Positions 6,873 through 11,085 of a stretch of 11,085 bases of DNA are shown here, one piece after another. A program made the position numbers and the translations under genes. This DNA comes from Acetobacteraceae bacterium. Lineage in GTDB: Bacteria > Pseudomonadota > Alphaproteobacteria > Acetobacterales > Acetobacteraceae. The stretch lies in contig DAICYU010000028.1 in NCBI GenBank assembly GCA_027311485.1, forward strand, positions 1 to 11,085. Reading direction: 5' to 3'. A model generated the notes under the pieces. The model was not told where the DNA came from. It saw only the letters and a list, made by a program, of their open reading frames with translations, and did no database searches. How positions within the stretch are numbered: the first letter of the stretch is position 1; each line of letters starts with the position of its first letter.

Positions 6873-7001
6873 AGCCCAGATTGATCGACGCGCTCGGCTG
6901 ACCGACGCCGTTATACTGGCGGCGTTGTTGCGTTTCAGATTGGAAACTTTATGGCCGGCGTTATTACCTGATCCCGCCCCAGTCGGTCATGCGCTGGCCG
7001 A

Positions 7002-8348
7002 TTATCGGCCCGGGGTGCGGTAGTGCAGGTCGGTGCCGGTATCGAAAGCCGCCAACAGGCGTGACCGCGCGATGATCGCAGACATCACCGAGTCGACCAA
7101 CTGCCCTGGGAAGTCCCGCGGCAGCGCCGCCACTACCGCTGTCGCCCTTTGCTGGGCGGTCTGTCCAAGATCCTCAAAAATCGAGCGCATGGCGGATAGC
7201 CCGACCCCGGCGAGGTCTGCGGTCTGCAGAAAGTGCCGTGGCATGATGTCATCGACACGGTAATGCCGGTTCTTTCCCAACGACATCGCAAGCCTGAACT
7301 GTTTCCGGTTGATCTGGCCCGCATCCAGGCTCGGCTGCGCGCTGAGCACGTCATAGACAGGTGTCATGCGAAACCGGCCGCCGGGCGTGATGAACACGCT
7401 GAAATTCTTGGCATGGCCATCCGTCGCGCCAAGCAGCCAGAAGATGATGTTGGCGCGCATGAACATCGTGACGTCGGTGTCCGGCGTGTCGCTGCCCTTC
7501 AGCAGAGTAACCACATCGCGCAGGCCGGGGCCGCCATCCAACTGGTATTTGCGGGTCGGCGGCACCGAAAGCGCCTGGCAGCAATCCTCCTGAGGCAGCC
7601 GTAGCAGGCGATCGTCTCTTGTCCAGCGCCGGTCGAACCGTTCGACAATCAGTGTCCGTCGGCCAGCGAACTCGGCGATCTCCGCCTTCGCGGCCTGCAC
7701 GCCCAACGCTTCCATCAGCTTCAGGCAGAGATATTCATTCTCGACGCTGTTGGAGAGATCGACGCCGTTCGGCAACTGTCCTATCTGCGGTTTCAGGATG
7801 TGAGTTGTTGCAGTCTTGCCAGTCGGCTTGAACCATTGGCCGTCACGACGCAGAAGGGCCGTCTTCTCTTGGGCGCCGGCGATCGAGATCCTGAAATCCG
7901 TGTCGTCGCTGATGCCGAGCGGCGAGGTTGCGAGGTTCCCGAGCAGTTCGCCTATGTCGTCGTTCGAGACAGGCTTGCCCGCGACGGCACCGACGCTGCC
8001 CGCGTCGTCACCATCAGGGATAAATTGCAGGGCGCCGACGCAGTCATGGCCCAGCGCCGTCAGCAGGCTATACGCATCGGTTCCGTCGGCACCTACACGC
8101 TCGGCGACCCGCCGTCTGATGGACTCACGGTCCGGCAGGAGGTTGTCAAACACATTGACCACCGGCGCGCCGATGTATCGGTCCTCACGCAGGGGCAACG
8201 ATAAGGAGACCGGGAATGTATTTGTCCAGTCCAGCCATTCCCGGGCATACTGGAAGTCGATGGCGCCGGTCGCCTCCCGCCTCAGAACGCCGACGACCCG
8301 GCCATTCAGGAATACGTTGAGTGGCCTGTGTGCCCTGCGCCGCGTCAT
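7002..8348 (-). CDS. hipA: HipA-family Ser/Thr kinase toxin
   Basis: This 448-residue protein is full length compared with E. coli HipA (440). HipA phosphorylates glutamyl-tRNA synthetase, which stalls charging and induces dormancy; HipB neutralises it and both repress the operon. Key elements are present: the N-terminal small domain (LNVFLNGRVVGVL, then NVFDNLLPDR 65-74); the serine-containing loop S155-I-A-G-A-Q-E-K-T-A (equivalent to the autophosphorylated Ser150 loop); LKPQ (185-188); VENEYLCLKLMEALG (202-216); IVERFDR (234-240); catalytic D310 in ATDGHAKN with N315; and metal-binding D333 in PVYDVLS. No frameshift is visible, so the kinase should be active. Its target here is inferred. 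The ATG (8348) overlaps the hipB TGA by one base (TGATG), the usual antitoxin-first coupling. Downstream it converges on the SDR operon. Confidence 0.94.
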   Translation of the reverse strand: MTRRRAHRPLNVFLNGRVVGVLRREATGAIDFQYAREWLDWTNTFPVSLSLPLREDRYIGAPVVNVFDNLLPDRESIRRRVAERVGADGTDAYSLLTALGHDCVGALQFIPDGDDAGSVGAVAGKPVSNDDIGELLGNLATSPLGISDDTDFRISIAGAQEKTALLRRDGQWFKPTGKTATTHILKPQIGQLPNGVDLSNSVENEYLCLKLMEALGVQAAKAEIAEFAGRRTLIVERFDRRWTRDDRLLRLPQEDCCQALSVPPTRKYQLDGGPGLRDVVTLLKGSDTPDTDVTMFMRANIIFWLLGATDGHAKNFSVFITPGGRFRMTPVYDVLSAQPSLDAGQINRKQFRLAMSLGKNRHYRVDDIMPRHFLQTADLAGVGLSAMRSIFEDLGQTAQQRATAVVAALPRDFPGQLVDSVMSAIIARSRLLAAFDTGTDLHYRTPGR

Positions 8349-8602
8349 CAGAACAGGTCCTCGATCTCCGCGGCCGTGCCGCGGGTGCGGGGACGTATGA
8401 CCAGTTCGAGCCCAAGTGCCGAGAGCGCTTCCATTGCGGTATGGAGTTGGACGGCGGGCTCTCCCGCCTCAAGCCTTGAAATCGTTCCCTGACGCAGATG
8501 GATGCGTTCGCCGAGATGACCCTGGGTCAGGCCGGCCTGTTTCCGCGCTCGTCGCACGATGGCGCCGAGTTGCTTCTCGGTCCGGGCGATCTGCTCGCTC
8601 AT
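8348..8602 (-). CDS. hipB: HipB-family XRE antitoxin and operon repressor
   Basis: This is an 84-residue helix-turn-helix protein, close to E. coli HipB (88). Residues 11-65 form the XRE/Cro fold, with the helix-turn-helix at about 25-45 (LTQGHLGERIHLRQGTISRLE spans it). The following ALGLELVIRPR strand is where HipB dimerises through a beta lid. The short tail ends in EIEDLF. ATG 8602 has GGAGG 5 nt upstream (8612-8608). HipB should bind the dyads at 8622-8693 and repress hipBA, more tightly together with HipA. rsmG is 178 nt upstream on the same strand but the cassette has its own promoter. Confidence 0.93.
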   Translation of the reverse strand: MSEQIARTEKQLGAIVRRARKQAGLTQGHLGERIHLRQGTISRLEAGEPAVQLHTAMEALSALGLELVIRPRTRGTAAEIEDLF

Positions 8603-8619
8603 GGCAACCTCCAGGGACG

Positions 8620-8648
8620 AATATACGCGATCGAGTATATTTTTTCAA
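8620..8648 (-). promoter_or_regulatory. Predicted sigma70-type promoter of hipBA
   Basis: On the minus strand TTGAAA (8648-8643) and TATATT (8625-8620) are separated by exactly 17 bp; each matches consensus at 5 of 6 positions. The expected transcription start is about 8615-8613, giving a leader of only about 11-13 nt that begins at or next to the GGAGG. The -10 box lies inside operator O1 and the -35 box abuts site O2, so HipB binding would block RNA polymerase. Confidence 0.75.
8622..8639. promoter_or_regulatory. Predicted HipB operator O1 (TATAC-N8-GTATA)
   Basis: TATAC GCGATCGA GTATA is a perfect dyad with the half-site length and 8-bp spacing of the E. coli HipB operator consensus TATCC-N8-GGATA. 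The symmetry extends one base each side (ATATAC...GTATAT). It covers the hipBA -10 box. Confidence 0.75.
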
Positions 8649-8666
8649 TATACGGGATCGCAGCTA
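8649..8666. promoter_or_regulatory. Degenerate HipB operator O2
   Basis: TATAC GGGATCGC AGCTA keeps the left half-site and most of the spacer of O1 (TATACG and GATCG shared) but has lost the right half-site. It lies exactly 27 bp from O1 and from O3. It could be a weak site filled cooperatively. Confidence 0.5.
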
Positions 8667-8675
8667 AAGTAATGA

Positions 8676-8693
8676 TATACGACTTCGCGTATA
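8676..8693. promoter_or_regulatory. Predicted HipB operator O3 (TATAC-N8-GTATA)
   Basis: TATAC GACTTCGC GTATA is a second perfect dyad with the same half-sites and 8-bp spacer as O1, 54 bp away. It sits upstream of the hipBA -35 box in an AT-rich island. Confidence 0.72.
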
Positions 8694-8780
8694 AATTGAA
8701 TTTATGCGCGGTCACGTATCCGGCGGCGTGATGGTTGGGGATTGCGTTCCGCCACGCCCCCGGAGATTATTCTTCTCTGG

Positions 8781-9359
8781 TCAGTGCCGTCCACGCACCT
8801 CCGACAGCCGCAGCACCACACCATCGGGTCCTGTCCGGCTTGGCACCCGCTTCATCGTCATCGTCCAGTCCTTCTCTGCAGCCATCAGCTCCTCATCGAC
8901 CTTGGCGCCTTTCAGCAGCAGGCAGATCCCGTTGGGTGCCAACAGTGGCGCGACCAGTGGCAGCAGGCGGGGCAGCGGGGCCAGGGCGCGGGCGGTGACC
9001 AGGGAGGCGGGCGCGACCAGCGCGTCTTCGATCCGGCAGGCGTGCACCGTCGCGGGCGCGCCGGTTTCCAGCACAGCGGTGCGCAAGAAGGAGGCTTTGC
9101 GTTGATCGGACTCGATCAGGTCGAAGCGAATGCCGGTGGCGATGGCCAGCACAAGCCCGGGGAAGCCGCCGCCGCTGCCCAGGTCGATGGCGCGGTCCGT
9201 CCCGGGCTGGATCAGCGGCGCCAGTTGCAGGCTGTCCTGGATATGACGCTGCCACAGCATCGGGGCGTCGCGTGGCGCAATCAGGTTCAGCTTGGCGTTC
9301 CAGCGCAGCAGCAGGTCGGCAAAGCGGCGTAGCCGATCGGTGACATCCGGCGGGGTCAC
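8781..9359 (-). CDS. rsmG: 16S rRNA (guanine(527)-N7)-methyltransferase RsmG
   Basis: RsmG (GidB) uses S-adenosylmethionine to methylate N7 of G527 in 16S rRNA; its loss gives low-level streptomycin resistance. The 192-residue protein shows the family's N-terminal WNAKLNLIAPRD (20-31) and RHIQDSL (38-44), the SAM motif I IDLGSGGGFPG (58-68), acidic motif II LIESDQRKASFLR (81-93), TARAL (122-126) and LLKG (148-151). The start is GTG 9359, with GAGG 9 nt upstream, and it overlaps the dmeF stop in a GTGA arrangement, so translation is coupled to dmeF. In many alphaproteobacteria rsmG sits in an mnmE-mnmG-rsmG-parAB cluster; here neither neighbour belongs to it. Downstream, hipBA begins after 178 nt. 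Confidence 0.95.
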   Translation of the reverse strand: MTPPDVTDRLRRFADLLLRWNAKLNLIAPRDAPMLWQRHIQDSLQLAPLIQPGTDRAIDLGSGGGFPGLVLAIATGIRFDLIESDQRKASFLRTAVLETGAPATVHACRIEDALVAPASLVTARALAPLPRLLPLVAPLLAPNGICLLLKGAKVDEELMAAEKDWTMTMKRVPSRTGPDGVVLRLSEVRGRH

Positions 9360-10558
9360 TGCGGATGCACCTCGACGGTGACGTGCGACAGCATGGTGTA
9401 GTGCCGCAGGCGCTGGCGGTAGTCCTCGGGGCGGTGGTTCCCGGCGGTGACCACGGACAGCACAGCGCCCAGATGACCGGGACCAAGCCGCCAGATGTGA
9501 AGGTCGGTCAGGCGGTCGCCGTTGGTTTCGATTTCCTGACGCAGACGCTCGGTCAACTGACGGTCGGGGTTCATGTCCAGCAGGATACGGCCGGTATCGC
9601 GCACCAGGCCATAGGCCCAGCTGGCGATGACGCAGGCGCCGACGATGCCGGCCAGCGGGTCCATCCAGATCCAGCCGAAGCCGCGGGCCAGCACCAAACC
9701 CAGGATCACCAGGACCGAGACGGCGGCATCGGCCACCACATGCACAATGGCGGCGCGCATATTGTTGTCGTGATCCGTCGCACCATGGGCGTGTTCGGCG
9801 AACACGCTGGAGGCACTGGCATCGCCGTGGTGCAGGTGGACGGTGAATTCATGCGGCTCGGGAATTTCCTCATTGCTTTCGAGCATCGTGCCGCGGTCGA
9901 TGAAGCTAAAGCGCTGGCTGGTGCCGTCGGGCCGGTGGGTTTCCAGCCAGATGCCCTGCGCCGCCAGCGGGGCGTGAATGCGGAAACGTGGCGGCACGCC
10001 GTCCTCAAAGATTTCCAGCATCAGCTGGACGCCACCCAGGTCCATGATGCGGGTTTCCGCGTCGTGGTGGTTGTGCCCATGGTGGTCATGACCGTGGTCG
10101 TGTCCGTGATGATGGTGATGATGCCCGCCGCTCAGCAGCCAGGCGCTGGCGATGTTGACCACCAGACCCAGGCAGGCAATCGGGATTGCCTCGGCAAAGT
10201 GGATCGGCACCGGTTCCATGAACCGCGTCACCGCCTCCCAGCCGATCAGCACGGCGATCATGGCCAGCACGATAGCGCTGGTGAAACCCGCGAGGTCACC
10301 GAGCTTGCCGGTGCCGAAGGTGAAGCGCGGGTCGGTCGCATGGCGGCGCGCATAACGGTAGGCCAGTGCGGCCAGCAGCAGGGCGCCGGCATGGGTGCTC
10401 ATGTGTAGGCCGTCGGCGACCAGGGCGATGGAGCCGAACAGCAGTCCGCCGACGATTTCCAGCGCCATCATCGCGCTGCACAGCCAGATTACCCCCCAGG
10501 TGCGCCGTTCCGCCAGTTCGTGCCCCTCGCCCAGGAAGATATGGCTATGCGGTTCCAT
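9356..10558 (-). CDS. dmeF: Cation diffusion facilitator exporter, DmeF-type (Co2+/Ni2+), with His-rich loop and extra inserted domain
   Basis: This 400-residue CDF transporter has six predicted membrane helices at about 21-42, 43-66, 90-111, 122-143, 268-291 and 297-319, and a C-terminal cytoplasmic ferredoxin-like domain (330-400). Metal-site residues are D49, H52 and H56 in helix II (ADGLHMSTH) and H273/D277 in helix V (HVVAD). Between helices IV and V lies a loop with 14 His in residues 146-165, including six in a row. After it comes an unusual segment of about 80 residues (169-246), described under findings. DmeF proteins export Co2+ and Ni2+ using the proton gradient; specificity here is inferred from the adjacent DmeR/RcnR-type regulator. 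ATG 10558 has AAGG 6 nt upstream. It is 24 nt after dmeR and overlaps rsmG by 4 nt. Confidence 0.9.
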   Translation of the reverse strand: MEPHSHIFLGEGHELAERRTWGVIWLCSAMMALEIVGGLLFGSIALVADGLHMSTHAGALLLAALAYRYARRHATDPRFTFGTGKLGDLAGFTSAIVLAMIAVLIGWEAVTRFMEPVPIHFAEAIPIACLGLVVNIASAWLLSGGHHHHHHGHDHGHDHHGHNHHDAETRIMDLGGVQLMLEIFEDGVPPRFRIHAPLAAQGIWLETHRPDGTSQRFSFIDRGTMLESNEEIPEPHEFTVHLHHGDASASSVFAEHAHGATDHDNNMRAAIVHVVADAAVSVLVILGLVLARGFGWIWMDPLAGIVGACVIASWAYGLVRDTGRILLDMNPDRQLTERLRQEIETNGDRLTDLHIWRLGPGHLGAVLSVVTAGNHRPEDYRQRLRHYTMLSHVTVEVHPQ

Positions 10559-10582
10559 GGCGCACCTTCATGTCAAATCCAC

Positions 10583-10855
10583 TCATTTCAAGTAGCTGCG
10601 AATCACGTCGAGCAGCTGTTCGACGGCTTCGCCGTTGGCCGGTGTGGCTGCCGGGTCGAGCAGATGGGTGCGGACATGGTCCTCGACCACCTCGGCCATC
10701 AGTCCGGCCATGGCACCGCGGGCGCCGGCGATCAGGTGCATGATGGAGTCGCACCCCGCTTCGTTTTCCAGCGCGCGTTCGATCGCCTCGACCTGTCCGC
10801 GCAGCCGGCGGACCCGTGCCAACAGCTTCTGCTTTTCGCGGATCGTGTGGGTCAT
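10583..10855 (-). CDS. dmeR: DmeR/RcnR-type metal-sensing repressor (CsoR/RcnR family)
   Basis: This 90-residue all-helical repressor of the CsoR/RcnR/FrmR family (DUF156) starts MTHTIREKQKLLARVRRLRG, the family signature. The four RcnR metal ligands H3, C35, H60 and H64 are all present at the same numbers, which favours Ni2+/Co2+ sensing over the formaldehyde-sensing FrmR branch. Metal binding should release DNA and switch on dmeF, 24 nt downstream. ATG 10855 is fixed by family similarity and an in-frame TAG seven codons upstream. No SD is visible; instead an inverted repeat abuts the ATG, so the message may be leaderless or nearly so. Confidence 0.9.
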   Translation of the reverse strand: MTHTIREKQKLLARVRRLRGQVEAIERALENEAGCDSIMHLIAGARGAMAGLMAEVVEDHVRTHLLDPAATPANGEAVEQLLDVIRSYLK

Positions 10856-10876
10856 GGATAGGGGGCTACCCTATCC
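10856..10876. promoter_or_regulatory. Predicted DmeR operator
   Basis: GGATAGGG (10856-10863), 5-bp spacer GGCTA, then CCCTATCC (10869-10876) is a perfect 8-bp inverted repeat directly next to the dmeR ATG. Half-sites of A/T bases flanking a run of G/C are typical of CsoR/RcnR-family operators, and rhizobial DmeR boxes also carry a C-run between TA-rich arms. A weak -35 TTGCGG (10891-10886) with a 17-bp spacer to TAGCCC (10868-10863) would place the promoter over this repeat. Confidence 0.7.
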
Positions 10877-10918
10877 AACAAGTGGCCGCAACAGGAACCT
10901 GCGTCCAGGTAGAGCCAA

Positions 10919-10941
10919 GCGGCCATCGCAGGGATGGCCGC
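10919..10941. terminator. 9-bp perfect hairpin between the MFS gene and dmeR
   Basis: GCGGCCATC (10919-10927), loop GCAGG, GATGGCCGC (10933-10941). On the minus strand it is followed by TTGGCTCT, which is not a real T-tract. It could end or attenuate MFS transcription before dmeR. The intervening 10877-10991 region otherwise shows only a small ACCTG-CGTC-CAGGT stem (10897-10910) and a short TCAGTGGG repeat near the MFS stop. Confidence 0.4.
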
Positions 10942-10991
10942 GGGCGCCGTGGATTTCAGTCAGCAGGGCGGCGGGTCAGTGGGGCAGGGGT

Positions 10992-11085
10992 TCAGTGGGA
11001 TATCTGCTCCAGCTCCATATCGCGCGTGCGGGGACCGAAGATCCCGATCGACAGCACCACCATCAGCATGGCGAACGCGATCAGC
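10992..11085 (-). CDS. C-terminus of a probable MFS transporter, partial
   Basis: The minus strand is open from the window edge to TGA at 10994-10992. The 31 visible codons encode a hydrophobic helix (LIAFAMLMVVLSIGIFG) followed by PRTRDMELEQISH. A last membrane helix ending FGPxTRxxxLE is the usual finish of major facilitator superfamily members of the sugar/metabolite-proton symporter type. The substrate cannot be inferred. Its stop is 136 nt upstream of dmeR with a hairpin between them. Confidence 0.6.
   Translation of the reverse strand, partial: LIAFAMLMVVLSIGIFGPRTRDMELEQISH

Noticed and set aside
6925..6953. Plus-strand promoter-like TTGTTG-17 bp-TTTATG that would read antisense into hipA
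   Set aside because: Only moderate consensus match and no gene downstream on that strand; a chance match cannot be excluded.
6811..7023. 70-codon plus-strand ORF between the SDR operon and hipA
   Set aside because: No SD, no recognisable domain, and it runs into the 3' end of hipA; it also overlaps two hairpins.
9365..10408. 347-codon plus-strand open frame
   Set aside because: Antisense to dmeF; its Val/Met/His-rich stretches are the reverse complement of the His-rich loop and membrane helices.

Overview
The window is GC-rich and codes densely on both strands. It looks chromosomal and alphaproteobacterial, most likely Acetobacteraceae/Rhodospirillales. The reasons are a HisE tail followed by a Hint-type HIT gene, a DUF3576 lipoprotein, an MTP-CoA-ligase-like acyl-CoA synthetase, and a DmeR/DmeF metal-export pair. 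No rRNA, tRNA, CRISPR array, integrase or transposase was seen. The genus assignment is inference.

Left part (1-3553). A 23-codon tail that resembles HisE precedes a HIT-family nucleotide hydrolase (228-608, +). This gene converges, with zero bases between the stop codons, on a minus-strand group read right to left: a TenI/ThiE-like protein (3499-2927), a DUF3576 lipoprotein (2713-2144) and a TPR/glycosyltransferase (2108-609). The TenI/ThiE-like gene lies 51 nt after the acyl-CoA synthetase stop and is preceded by a short leader ORF that carries the only good Shine-Dalgarno sequence there.

Middle part (3551-6760). An acyl-CoA synthetase (5182-3551, -) is divergent from two SDR oxidoreductase genes (5320-6066 and 6068-6760, +). 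The two SDR genes are one base apart. Together they look like a small acid-activation plus redox module with unknown substrate. The second SDR lacks the usual catalytic tyrosine.

Right part (6761-11085), all minus strand. A hipBA toxin-antitoxin operon has overlapping start and stop codons and a near-consensus promoter. Upstream are three operator-like sites (TATAC-N8-GTATA) spaced exactly 27 bp apart. Further upstream are rsmG, then dmeF with a His-rich loop and an extra inserted domain, then dmeR with all four RcnR-type metal ligands. A perfect 8-bp inverted repeat abuts the dmeR start codon. rsmG overlaps dmeF by 4 nt, so rRNA methylation is translationally linked to a metal-export operon. 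The window ends inside the C-terminus of a probable MFS transporter.

The strongest candidates for something new are the regular HipB operator array, the DmeF insert domain, the TenI-like protein with a degenerate active site and its overlapping leader ORF, and the Phe-for-Tyr SDR. No wholly unknown multi-gene system is evident.
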